A stretch of 64,000 bases of DNA from an uncultured archaeon (GTDB taxonomy: Archaea > Thermoproteota > EX4484-205 > JAAOZP01), in NCBI GenBank assembly GCA_938045545.1, contig CALIBN010000008.1:42631-106630 (forward strand), read 5' to 3'. Shown here one piece after another: positions 45,802-54,240 of this stretch. Numbering within the stretch: the first letter of the stretch is position 1; each line of letters starts with the position of its first letter. The translations under genes and the position numbers were made by a program. The notes below the pieces were generated by a model. The model saw only the letters and a list, made by a program, of their open reading frames with translations. It was not told where the DNA came from and ran no database searches.

Positions 45802-45913
45802 CCTCTTCCTCTAGGCTTCTTCTTAAGGTTTTTAAAAAACGTTGCGGGAAGCCTCTAACAAGCCTCGTTTTCAAACGTCTTCTGGAAACAGATAGATAGG
45901 TTTTTAAACGTCT

Positions 45914-46982
45914 TCAAGTCATAGGTGGCGGCGGAGGTAGTGCTGCACGTCTTCTTCTCAACATTGGGACGGCTAGCAAGACAACTATCAGTGGAACTCC
46001 TGCTATTAAGCCAACAGCCACAATATTTATCTCAGTCCTCCAGCTTGCAACCAGCTTGACGGGCTTTTCTACGATGAAGGAGTAGGTCGGTGAAGTTGAA
46101 ACAATGTTTCCATCAATCCGCCATCCTTCGAAAACATGGTTAGCGAGGAAATCCTCCCCCGTCTGAGTCAGAGATATTGAAACGGTCGCTGTTTCTCCAA
46201 CTGCGTACCATCCTGAACCCGCCACGCTTCCCGTCCCGCTGGACACCGTGACCTCATACTCAGTATCCCATCTCCCAACTACTCTTTTCGGCTCGTTAAC
46301 AGTCACCTTGAGAACCTGCTCGCTGCCAGCTAGAGAACCATCCTCAAACCAGCCCTTAAATACTCTTCTAGTTCCGTTTCCATGGTCAATAAGAGTTTGA
46401 CCTATTGAAATGGTCGCGGCTTCTCCAGCTCCATACCATTCTGAGCCGGTTACAGTCCCCCAGTCGCTATAAGCCTCAACCAAGTATTGCTTCCCCCATT
46501 CTGCAAAAATAAACCTGGACTTATCAACCGTTATCGAGAAACTCTGCTCTACGCTTATCAAAGAACTGTCTTCAAACCAGCCTTTAAAGACCCTCCTAGT
46601 ACCGTTGTCATGGTCTATGACGACTTGGGATATTGAAACTGTTGCAACCGAGCCTCCCCTGTACCTTCCCGAGCCCTTTGCTATTCCATATGGGGTTGAT
46701 ACGTTGACGATGAATAAAGATAAATAGGGCTTCATAGAGGGGAAGTTATCCTTATTGTTCTCGTCAATAACGTAAGGGATATCGCCAACCCCGTCCTTGT
46801 CGGAATCCACGCCCGTGTAATCGCTCCAATAATTCCCCTTAGACCCGTCATCCCAAGTGTTCACACACTTATAACTGTCAATCTGCAGTTTATTGCTGAC
46901 GAAATCGTTGCGGTAAAACTTGTTGTTTGAGGAAGACCCCCTGAGAAAAATGCCGCGCGCTTCCCTGTTGACAAGCCTGGTC
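45914..46982 (-). pseudogene. 5'-truncated cell-surface protein (NosD-like end plus three beta repeats)
   Basis: The frame opens right after an in-frame TAG (46983-46985) without a signal peptide: SSSNNKFYRNDFVSNKLQID, then the NosD/parallel-beta-helix closing motif WDDGSKGNYWSDYTGVDSDK and DGVGDIPYVID. Three InlB/Listeria-Bacteroides-type repeats of about 75 residues follow (YRGGSVATVSISQVVIDH, YGAGEAATISIGQTLIDHGN, YAVGETATVSISLTQTGEDF; each followed by a 'vFkGWfeD' strand). It ends with a membrane helix (IVAVGLIAGVPLIVVLLAVP) and a basic, proline-rich cytoplasmic tail. The beta-helix N-terminal part is lost. A GTG at 46864 could still start a shorter product, but without export signal. Confidence 0.7.
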
Positions 46983-47089
46983 TATTTAGACCGCGTGTAG
47001 ATTGGGCATGGTTCGCTTTAGAGTTCGACGAGCATAGGGTTGAGAACATGAGTAATGGAACCGGCTGATTAAGCAATTACTTTAAACGG

Positions 47090-48064
47090 CTACTTTATTC
47101 TTCTAATGGCTTCCTTAATTATCGGGTCCTCTACCCAGTAATAGCCTTCTTTCTCTTCTACTATCATGGCGGAGCAAAGGGTTTCTAAGACTATTTTCAC
47201 CACCTTGCTGTTCGCATTCAGCGTTTTTTTAACTTCGCTCCATCTGGCTCCATTGCTGACTGTCCTCAACGTTTTTACATATAGCTCTCTTCTCCTCCCC
47301 TTCAGGAAATTATTGAGTTCCTCTAAAATTATTTTCGAGCCTTCGCTGAGAGTTTCCTTCAAAGCCTCGTCGTGAGAAAGCCTTCTTATACATCTGAAGT
47401 TGCCGTAGTACGTTAGCCAGCCCACGTATCCATTCAGCCTTTCTACAGCTTCCTCTATCTCCTCGTTCCTTACCCTGACTCTACAGCTTTCTCTGAAACC
47501 ACTTTCAAGAAATTTTTTCGACACCTCGCGGCTGAACGGCTTCAGTACGAGTTTAGCGGGCTTTCTTCCGTAGAGGGGTGAAGCCGGCTTCGGCTCCAAG
47601 AGCCTGCGCAGAATCCCAACGTATGATCCTGAGAAAACTATCTTTATACCTCTATATTTATCCCAAACGCTTTTCAAAACCTTTAAAAAATAATATGAGG
47701 ATACTTCCTGCACTTCGTCTAAAGCAACCACCTTATCCTTGACATGCGAGAAAATGTCTTCTAAGACCCTGCTCCACTTGACCTGTATGAACTTTAGGTC
47801 GAGGCCAACCTCGTCAAGCTTAAACCCGGATTCAGCTGCCAATTTTCTAACTAAGTCCCCAATACTTCTGGCACCCAACAGATTTACGTAAATTCCCCTG
47901 TTTTCATTGGCAAAAGTCTTAAGCAGGCTTGTCTTGCCTGTCATCCTCTTACCAACTACAGCCACCCATAACCCTGAGTCTACCAGACGCTTGAGCTCCT
48001 GATACTCTTCCTCCCTGTCGAATAGCTCTCTACGGCTTTCTTTAGGCCTGAGGTCGAACAACAT
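47090..48064 (-). CDS. Archaeal ATPase (AAA, PF01637-type) with C-terminal winged helix
   Basis: 324 residues. Opening LFDLRPKESRRELFDREEEY is typical of the family; Walker A GKRMTGKT (38-45), Walker B ALDEVQE (about 114-120), IVFSGSYVGILRRLL, then PLYGRKPAKLVLKPFS. Residues about 240-324 form a winged helix (TVSNGARWSEVKKTLNANSK, VVKIVLETLCSAMIVEEKEG). These ATPases are common in archaeal accessory regions, expand by duplication, and their role is unknown. Two palindromes separate the TATA box from the ATG. Remnants of close relatives are at 57640-57852 and 58980-59676. Confidence 0.85.
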   Translation of the reverse strand: MLFDLRPKESRRELFDREEEYQELKRLVDSGLWVAVVGKRMTGKTSLLKTFANENRGIYVNLLGARSIGDLVRKLAAESGFKLDEVGLDLKFIQVKWSRVLEDIFSHVKDKVVALDEVQEVSSYYFLKVLKSVWDKYRGIKIVFSGSYVGILRRLLEPKPASPLYGRKPAKLVLKPFSREVSKKFLESGFRESCRVRVRNEEIEEAVERLNGYVGWLTYYGNFRCIRRLSHDEALKETLSEGSKIILEELNNFLKGRRRELYVKTLRTVSNGARWSEVKKTLNANSKVVKIVLETLCSAMIVEEKEGYYWVEDPIIKEAIRRIK

Positions 48065-48113
48065 GGTTACCCAGGTAACTAGTTACCTAGGTAACTAATA
48101 AATTTTAAAACAT
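48065..48113 (-). promoter_or_regulatory. Tandem palindromic operator and TATA box of the ATPase gene
   Basis: Two 16-bp sites abut each other and the start codon: GGTTACCCAGGTAACT (48065-48080) and AGTTACCTAGGTAACT (48081-48096, perfect palindrome). The TATA-like TTTTAAAATTTATT (about 48098-48111, minus strand) lies immediately upstream. The sites therefore cover the transcription start and the first bases of the message. Confidence 0.75.
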
Positions 48114-48507
48114 CTTCCTCAAGAAATGCCTAAACAAGACATGCCTTCCAATCCTCCTGCCCCGCGCGCTTGATTAATAATTTGGTAAAAGAAGTTTATT
48201 GGAATTATATGTTCTCGGAATCCACTTTCTCCACCGATTCTATGCTCCAAGCTCGTTCATCCATCTTTTGTTTAAAATACCACAGCGTGGTTACTGATAA
48301 TACCGATAGTTAACATTTATTGTTCTACAAGTATTGCAGAGGAAGTTACTTAGAAAGACACACGCAGTATTCTGGTTGGCCTTTCGTAAGCATAATATAG
48401 GTGTGATTCACCGCTGCGAACAGTCTAGCGCGTACTCGTTAAGCGGAACCTGTCCACATTTCTCAGCGATGGTGCAACCCTAGACCTAGCGGTTTACGAG
48501 TGAGCGC
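48114..48507. other. Gene-free stretch with a dispersed repeat copy
   Basis: No open frame of note. Bases 48391-48442 resemble 57868-57920 (about 27 of the first 30 positions alike, beginning CATAATATAG), in the same orientation. The rest shows nothing I can name. Confidence 0.5.
48391..48442 (+). repeat. Dispersed repeat, copy 1
   Basis: CATAATATAGGTGTGATTCA and the following CCGCTGCGAA match the copy at 57868-57920 with two substitutions and one inserted G; the similarity then fades. Both copies lie next to archaeal ATPase sequences, suggesting shared duplicated or mobile ancestry. Confidence 0.55.
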
Positions 48508-50481
48508 TTAGGTAAACAATTTCCTAGATTGAATTGCTGAGGAAAGCCGGTTTATTGCGAGACTTACTATAAAGACGTCGACGAATTTGACAAACTCGTC
48601 TTCGGTTGACAAGAAATGATTCAACGCTTTCCTCATTGATTCAAGCGCCTCCTCATAATCCTCCCGAATATACTGTTTAATGGCCTCAAGAACGAGGGTG
48701 ACGAAAGTATTGTGATGGAGGAGAACTGCGGCAGACCTTTTTTGAACCCCTTCACCGTCCTGCACGATTTTCTCAAGCTGTTTTCTACTCTCTTTAACGA
48801 ATTCGATCATTTTCTCCACGTTTTCCGGTTTAGACAAGTATTCCCTGTGCTCATAACTAGTAGTGTCGATAAACGAATAGATCTTCTCCAAATACTCTGA
48901 AACGAATTCTGCTGAACTGCCGAACGCTGCCTGAAGATAGCTTTTCTTTATGTCTTCTAGACTAACATTTTTATTCCAAAGCGTTTCAGCAAGTATCTTC
49001 ATGTTAATTCCCGTCGGATAGAAGGCGCGCAAGGTTTGACACGATAGTAGACCGTTTAATCCAATTTTATCCAAGTCACGCAAGTCTCGCCATAATGTTT
49101 TTCCTATATCCCCTTTCAAGAAGTCGAAACCGAATGCGAACCATAAGTGGTAATCGAAGAGAAAACTGTCTGACTTCAAAGTTTTCAGCCAGCCTCTAAG
49201 CAGCTGGATAAACTCGTAGTTTGTTCTAGGCGGGGCTATTCTGTTCCTCGAAGGCGCTGCGAGGGAGGCTGATCCTGAACATTTCTCGTCATAGAGAGAA
49301 TGAAGGTAGCAACGGCTTATTGGCGCGAACATGAAGATGGTGTTTCCATACTTGTTGTCAACAAATTCCCCGACTGGAGGCCAAAGAGTGTTTGAATAGC
49401 ATAGGAAGACGATCCTCGTCTTACAGTTCAATTCTCCAAGCCTATGTGACACAGCGTTTACAAGCTTAGAATACCAGTCGGATGGGGATGTTTTCCGGCA
49501 TTCCGGGCATTCACAGTGATTGTTCATTCCGTCTGAGAGCCAGAAGTGGAGTATATCCACCTCTGGATGATCCAACGCATACTGAACGACATGGTCCACA
49601 AGCATGTTGAACGCCTTAGGGTTTGAATAGCAGAGCTCAGTGTTAACAGCAATCCCGCCAAACAGCTCTCTTTTCCCGTTGACCAGAGCCAGAAGCTCCT
49701 TCTGCTCATCCTTGATCGAGCCCTTTTCAGGATCCCATCCAAGGCCTTGAATACCGATTGATTCGCAGGTCCACCCGTGGCCAACCCTTTCAACAATCAT
49801 TCCTCTTTTTTTCAACTCCATTATCACCCTAGCATCCTGTTTTAGAGCCTCGTCCACAGAAATCTCTGGAGAGGTTTCTACCATCGGATTGTATTTTCTA
49901 GTGTAATACCTGTTATAGAAATAGCGTGAAGTTTTGAACTGTAGGAAAAACTCGTTGAGTCTTTGCTTAGCCATCCAGTCTACGAAGTCTATAACCATTT
50001 CAGGTGTTACGGCCCCTTCAATACATACGCCCCGGTGATCATATGAAGCGGTTTCCTCAATTTCGAAGCCGTCTGTCCTTGCCTTCTTAATGCTTGGCAA
50101 CAACTCTCCGTCTTCACCCGGCCACAACCATTCTGCCCCATGCAGCTTCAAATAATAATAGGTGGAGAATAGAACACTCCTAGGGTTAGATCCGGAGATA
50201 AATAGGCAGTGTCCTACCGACTTCAGAATTATCGTGTCTTTTAATTCGCTCTCTTTCTCCCAGTCGATGAAGCGAATGCCAGCAAGTGAAAGATCTCTAG
50301 GTAATCCCAAGTAAATACCCTCTTCAGCTCTATAAGCATCTATGTTTTCAACACGGCTTCTTCTCCCCGTCATTTTTTCAAGGTATCTGGACAGTTCTTC
50401 AGCCGCAAAACTGACGACAGGGTTTCTCCCAACAACATATATTTTAGTTTCTTCAACCAGACTAGAATCCTCGCCTTTCAT
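48508..50481 (-). CDS. DUF4838 / glycosidase-like protein (GH20/GH67-type N-domain)
   Basis: 657 residues from the ATG at 50481 (a TTG three codons upstream is also in frame). Residues 10-140 match the N-terminal alpha/beta domain that precedes GH20 and GH67 barrels (AAEELSRYLEKMTGRRSRVE, SVLFSTYYYLKLHGAEWLWP). Residues about 150-480 are the DUF4838 barrel: HFWLSDGMNNHCECPECRKT, SDWYSKLVNAVSHRL. A helical C-terminal domain follows. Catalytic function is unproven; a role in uronate or amino-sugar glycoside breakdown is likely from the domain. No signal peptide, so cytoplasmic. Confidence 0.75.
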   Translation of the reverse strand: MKGEDSSLVEETKIYVVGRNPVVSFAAEELSRYLEKMTGRRSRVENIDAYRAEEGIYLGLPRDLSLAGIRFIDWEKESELKDTIILKSVGHCLFISGSNPRSVLFSTYYYLKLHGAEWLWPGEDGELLPSIKKARTDGFEIEETASYDHRGVCIEGAVTPEMVIDFVDWMAKQRLNEFFLQFKTSRYFYNRYYTRKYNPMVETSPEISVDEALKQDARVIMELKKRGMIVERVGHGWTCESIGIQGLGWDPEKGSIKDEQKELLALVNGKRELFGGIAVNTELCYSNPKAFNMLVDHVVQYALDHPEVDILHFWLSDGMNNHCECPECRKTSPSDWYSKLVNAVSHRLGELNCKTRIVFLCYSNTLWPPVGEFVDNKYGNTIFMFAPISRCYLHSLYDEKCSGSASLAAPSRNRIAPPRTNYEFIQLLRGWLKTLKSDSFLFDYHLWFAFGFDFLKGDIGKTLWRDLRDLDKIGLNGLLSCQTLRAFYPTGINMKILAETLWNKNVSLEDIKKSYLQAAFGSSAEFVSEYLEKIYSFIDTTSYEHREYLSKPENVEKMIEFVKESRKQLEKIVQDGEGVQKRSAAVLLHHNTFVTLVLEAIKQYIREDYEEALESMRKALNHFLSTEDEFVKFVDVFIVSLAINRLSSAIQSRKLFT

Positions 50482-50654
50482 GAAAAACAACCTGTTTATC
50501 CAGATTTATATCTTTCTGATAACCCTACTGCGGCTTTAATCCCTTCGCAGATGCAAAAGTGCATCTCGATACTGTAGGCGAACTTCCCGTAAGCTCATTT
50601 TTACGCGCTACGTGGAAAAGCCTCTTAAACTCTCGCTAGAAGGTCAGAAATTTT

Positions 50655-51686
50655 TCAAATGCTTCTTTGATAGATCTCTGGGTTCAACAGATGCAATGGT
50701 TTATCTCCATCTAGGAACCTGAATATGTCCTCGACGATTAAATTCGACTGCCGTTCTACAGTCTCCCGAGTATTCCCCCCAATATGGGGTGTCACGATAG
50801 CGTTGTCCAACTCTAGGAACGGGTTTGACGAGTCGACCGGTTCATTCTCCTGCACGTCTAAAGCTGCGCCCGCTATCCTGCCTTGTCTAAGGGCCTCTAG
50901 AAGAGCCTGGTCGTCAACCGTACCAGGGGACGATGTATTGATTATGACTGCTGACGGCTTCATCATGGATATCTCCTCCTTCCCAATGATATGATAAGTC
51001 TCATCCGTGAGCCTTACGTGAAGTGTAATAATATCGGATTGTCTAACTAGCTCGTTCAGGGTAACCCTCTTCCCGCCGACTGAGAGTATCTTATCGTCGG
51101 AAACATAGGGATCATAGACCAGTATCGAAGCCCCGAAAGATAATAGGATTTTTGCGACCCTGGTCCCTATGTCTCCCAAACCTATTATCCCCACCTTCTT
51201 TCCATGTATCTCTCCACCTTCCAGAGCGTTGTAAACATCTTGAAAATCTCTATCCGTCTCATAGCTTACACCCCTCGTGAACATGCGCTGAGCGTAAACC
51301 AGTTTCCGCAACAGCGCCACCATAAGGCCTATTGTCAATTCAGCCACAGCCTGCGAGTTTCTCCCGGGCGCGTGTACAACGGGTATCCCCTTCGCGGTAG
51401 CAGCAGCTACGTCAACCGCGTAGGGAGTCCCCCTGCACGCCCCTATAAACCTAAGGTTCGTCCCTTCTATAACGTCAGCCGTCACTTGGTCCGCTTCCAC
51501 CACGAGTATTTCAACCTTGTTCTCATTAATCTTATCAGCAAGTTCGTCTCCAAAGTAAATGCGCCCAGTTTTCCTCCAGTCTTCATATATGACGTCGGCT
51601 CGTTGCGAGAGCCTTGCTAGAGCTTCTTTAGTGAAGGTCGCAGTTATCAAGCATCTCGGCCTTCCAACAGTTTGTTGTACTGCCAT
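50655..51686 (-). CDS. D-2-hydroxyacid dehydrogenase (phosphoglycerate-dehydrogenase-like)
   Basis: 343 residues. NAD loop GIIGLGDIGTRVAKIL, HVRLTDETYHIIG, AVIINTSSPGTVDDQALLEA (the family's usual 'NTaRG' has SSP here, so the catalytic Arg region is altered), AALDVQENEP (Glu) and VTPHIGGNTRETVE (catalytic His). It may act on a 2-keto or 2-hydroxy acid from the sugar pathway encoded alongside. Its ATG is 6 bases after the aldehyde dehydrogenase stop, so the two are one operon. Confidence 0.85.
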   Translation of the reverse strand: MAVQQTVGRPRCLITATFTKEALARLSQRADVIYEDWRKTGRIYFGDELADKINENKVEILVVEADQVTADVIEGTNLRFIGACRGTPYAVDVAAATAKGIPVVHAPGRNSQAVAELTIGLMVALLRKLVYAQRMFTRGVSYETDRDFQDVYNALEGGEIHGKKVGIIGLGDIGTRVAKILLSFGASILVYDPYVSDDKILSVGGKRVTLNELVRQSDIITLHVRLTDETYHIIGKEEISMMKPSAVIINTSSPGTVDDQALLEALRQGRIAGAALDVQENEPVDSSNPFLELDNAIVTPHIGGNTRETVERQSNLIVEDIFRFLDGDKPLHLLNPEIYQRSI

Positions 51687-51692
51687 CGGTCT

Positions 51693-53177
51693 TCACTCCT
51701 TAGAGTAGGGGAGCCACCACATCCTTCTAGGTTCCCTTATCTTGTTTATGCATATTTGCCTAATGTTCACCATCTCTAAAAGCCCGTATCTGGAGGAGTG
51801 TCTTCCAAGCCCGCTTCGCTTCACTCCTCCCCAGGGCGCGTGCGGAAACGTCACAGCCACATCGTTTATCCAGACTATTCCAGACTCTATTCTTCTAGAA
51901 AGCCTTATCGCCCTATCTTCATTCTCAGTCCAGATCGAAGCCCCTAGGCCGTATTCAGTAGCATTAGCGATCTCAACGGCTTGCTTTTCATCGTGAAAAG
52001 GCATCACGGGTGCAACCGGTCCAAAAATCTCCTCGCTCATGACCTTCATCGAAAGGTTCACATCGGTGAGCACCGTGGGACTATAGAAGAATCCCTTCTT
52101 AAATTCTTTTGGAGCTGAGCCGCCGCACATGATTCGAGCACCTGCCAATATGGCCTGCCTCACAGAACGCGACACATACGATTGTTGCTCTCTGCTTATC
52201 AAAGGCCCAATGTCAGTTGAAGGATCAAAACCGTTTCCAACCTTCAGGGACGAGGCTTTTTCTACGAATTGTTTCAAGAAATCATTAAAAACATTCTCGT
52301 GAACTAATATCCTCTTAGCTGAGACACATATTTGGCCTGCTCCGAAAAACCTGCCGTACAAGGCTCCGTTAACTGCTTCATCCAAGTTTGCATCATCCAA
52401 CACTATGAAGGGATCGCTTCCTCCGAGCTCTAAGATGGTTTTCTTCAAGCCCTTCGCACAATTCAAAGCAACCTGGGCCCCGGCCTTATTGCCACCTGTA
52501 AATACTACTGCTTGGACATCAGACTTTACTAGCATTTCTCCAATCCTCCCTCCGCCTTGCACCATGTTAAACACACCTTTCGGTAGCCCTGCTTCCTCGA
52601 ACAGCTCAGCAATCTTCTCGCCTACCATAGCGGTTAGGGAGGAGGGCTTGAAAATCACGGAGTTCCCAGCCACCATCGCAGGGATGATCGTTTGAATCGG
52701 AATTAGAAAAGGCCAGTTCCAAGGGGATATGACTACTACGACGCCAAGCGGCTCAAACACTATTCGGAACTCATAGTTTCCAGCTTGAGGGAAATCCATA
52801 ATCCTGGTTTCTTCCCTCAGCATTTGCTCAGCCTCAGCCACATAATAGTCAACATACATTTGAGCCCCTGTAACTTCCATGCTGGATTCTACCAAGGGCT
52901 TACCATTTTCTAAAGTTATGACGCTTGAAATCTCGTCGAGCTTATCCATCATCAGTTGTCCAACCTTCTTCAGCAGCTCAACTCTTTCTCCTATGGTCAT
53001 AGTGCTCCATTGATGGAAGGCCCTCTTCGATGATTCAAGAGCAATTCTTAAATCGGGCATTCGCGCGCTCGCCACCTCATGTATTACTTCTTCCGTGGCA
53101 GGGTTTAATTTCGGGATTTTTACACCAGTGGGCGTTATCCATTTTCCATCGATGAACGAACGAACTATATTCAACAC
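51693..53177 (-). CDS. NAD(P)-dependent aldehyde dehydrogenase
   Basis: 494 residues from GTG at 53177 (or TTG at 53174). The open frame goes on to 53474, but those extra codons overlap the SCP2 gene on the other strand, and a TATA box (GCTTAAATATC, 53195-53205) only 18-28 bases before 53177 excludes them. Motifs: VVVISPWNWPFLIPIQTIIP, VVFTGGNKAGAQVA, LELGGSDPFIVLDDANLDEA (Glu), FFGAGQICVSAKRILV (catalytic Cys) and EIFGPVAPVM. Likely oxidises the aldehyde made by the class II aldolase of the same cluster. Confidence 0.9.
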   Translation of the reverse strand: MLNIVRSFIDGKWITPTGVKIPKLNPATEEVIHEVASARMPDLRIALESSKRAFHQWSTMTIGERVELLKKVGQLMMDKLDEISSVITLENGKPLVESSMEVTGAQMYVDYYVAEAEQMLREETRIMDFPQAGNYEFRIVFEPLGVVVVISPWNWPFLIPIQTIIPAMVAGNSVIFKPSSLTAMVGEKIAELFEEAGLPKGVFNMVQGGGRIGEMLVKSDVQAVVFTGGNKAGAQVALNCAKGLKKTILELGGSDPFIVLDDANLDEAVNGALYGRFFGAGQICVSAKRILVHENVFNDFLKQFVEKASSLKVGNGFDPSTDIGPLISREQQSYVSRSVRQAILAGARIMCGGSAPKEFKKGFFYSPTVLTDVNLSMKVMSEEIFGPVAPVMPFHDEKQAVEIANATEYGLGASIWTENEDRAIRLSRRIESGIVWINDVAVTFPHAPWGGVKRSGLGRHSSRYGLLEMVNIRQICINKIREPRRMWWLPYSKE

Positions 53178-53194
53178 GTTAAAAGAACAATTAT

Positions 53195-53205
53195 GATATT
53201 TAAGC
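53195..53205 (-). promoter_or_regulatory. TATA box fixing the aldehyde dehydrogenase start
   Basis: GCTTAAATATC on the minus strand. Its distance to the GTG/TTG pair at 53177/53174 implies a leaderless transcript for the dehydrogenase operon. Confidence 0.55.
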
Positions 53206-53253
53206 TTTAGCGCGATAAAAAAAGTTAAATATCGGAAAAAAGAATGTGAAAGT

Positions 53254-53589
53254 ATGCCGACGAAGGAGCAGGTGTTTGAGTCCCTCGATGAAATAAGGAA
53301 GAGGTTTGAAGACCCGAGTGTCAAGGAGAAGTTTAAAGGTTTTAAGAGGGAGATATGGTTCAAGTTTCCAGACTTGAATGTAGAATACGTTCTGAGCGTC
53401 AATGAAGATGCTGTTGCAACCCTTAGGGAGGGTGCTGTCGAAAAGCCGGATGTGACGGTGGAAATGGACAGCACGACTTTCCTAGGCGTAAGAAGTAAGA
53501 AGATAAGTGCGACACAGGCCTACATGTCTGGAAAGCTTAAAGTTAAAGGCGCCATGCCCGACCTTTTAAAGCTCCAAAAACTCCTGTGA
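53254..53589 (+). CDS. SCP2 sterol-carrier-like domain protein
   Basis: 111 residues, a single SCP2 domain: FKGFKREIWFKFPDLNVEYV, ATLREGAVEKPDVTVEMDST, TTFLGVRSKKISATQAYMSG and KLKVKGAMPDLLKLQKLL. SCP2 domains bind lipids or acyl chains in a hydrophobic tunnel. Divergent from the aldehyde dehydrogenase operon and convergent with the aldolase gene (5-base gap). Confidence 0.88.
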   Translation: MPTKEQVFESLDEIRKRFEDPSVKEKFKGFKREIWFKFPDLNVEYVLSVNEDAVATLREGAVEKPDVTVEMDSTTFLGVRSKKISATQAYMSGKLKVKGAMPDLLKLQKLL

Positions 53590-53593
53590 CGCT

Positions 53594-54238
53594 TTACAAC
53601 ATCATCGTCCTGAAGAGTTCCCGCCCCACTTCAACCGCCCATTCAGGAAGGTTCTTAGGCGACCCAATGGCCTTGGCTAGCAAATATACCGTTGAAGCCT
53701 TCTCGAGAAGCAACGCTTTATGAAAAGCATCCTGAAGATCCTTGCCGCATACAACAGCACCATGGTTTGCGAGCAAAACAGCATTCCTCTGAGTCAGACT
53801 GCTGGCGACGTTAGACGCCAACTCCTCGGTTCCAGCCATCGCATATTCGATTGTCGGAACATTCTCTCCAAGATAAGGAATTAGTTCCTCTAGAAATGGG
53901 GGTATTGTCTCGTGAAGCGAGGCAAGCGCTGTAGCGTGTAAAGAGTGGAAGTGTATCACTGCCCTTGCATCAGGCCTTTTAGAGTATATAAGGAGATGCA
54001 TCTTAGTTTCAACCGACGGATTCCTTTTACCCTGAACTACCTCGCCAACCTCATTCACAACTAGAATGTCGCTGGCCTTTATTTTGTAGCGAGGAACTTG
54101 GCTGGGGGTAATGGAATACCTGTTAGCGACGCGTGTTCTAGCACTCACGTTACCCTCATAATCCAACACGTACCCTATCTTATAAAGGGTCCTTATTGTC
54201 CGCGCGACTTTCTCCCTCACCGATTTAAAAGAATTCAT
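53594..54238 (-). CDS. Class II aldolase (fuculose-1-phosphate/ribulose-phosphate type)
   Basis: 214 residues from the ATG at 54238, three bases after the kinase stop; upstream codons of the open frame overlap the kinase and are unlikely. EGNVSARTRVANRYSITPSQ, VVQGKRNPSVETKMHLLIYS (catalytic Glu), AVIHFHSLHATALA (two His zinc ligands) and LLANHGAVVCG (third His). It cleaves a ketose-1-phosphate to DHAP and an aldehyde, or a related phosphosugar. The FGGY kinase immediately upstream would supply its substrate, and the aldehyde dehydrogenase downstream could oxidise its product. Confidence 0.88.
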   Translation of the reverse strand: MNSFKSVREKVARTIRTLYKIGYVLDYEGNVSARTRVANRYSITPSQVPRYKIKASDILVVNEVGEVVQGKRNPSVETKMHLLIYSKRPDARAVIHFHSLHATALASLHETIPPFLEELIPYLGENVPTIEYAMAGTEELASNVASSLTQRNAVLLANHGAVVCGKDLQDAFHKALLLEKASTVYLLAKAIGSPKNLPEWAVEVGRELFRTMML

Positions 54239-54240
54239 TT

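Noticed and set aside
53178..53474. N-terminal 99-codon extension of the aldehyde dehydrogenase frame
   Set aside because: Overlaps the SCP2 gene in antisense, not similar to the family, and lies upstream of the promoter at 53195-53205.
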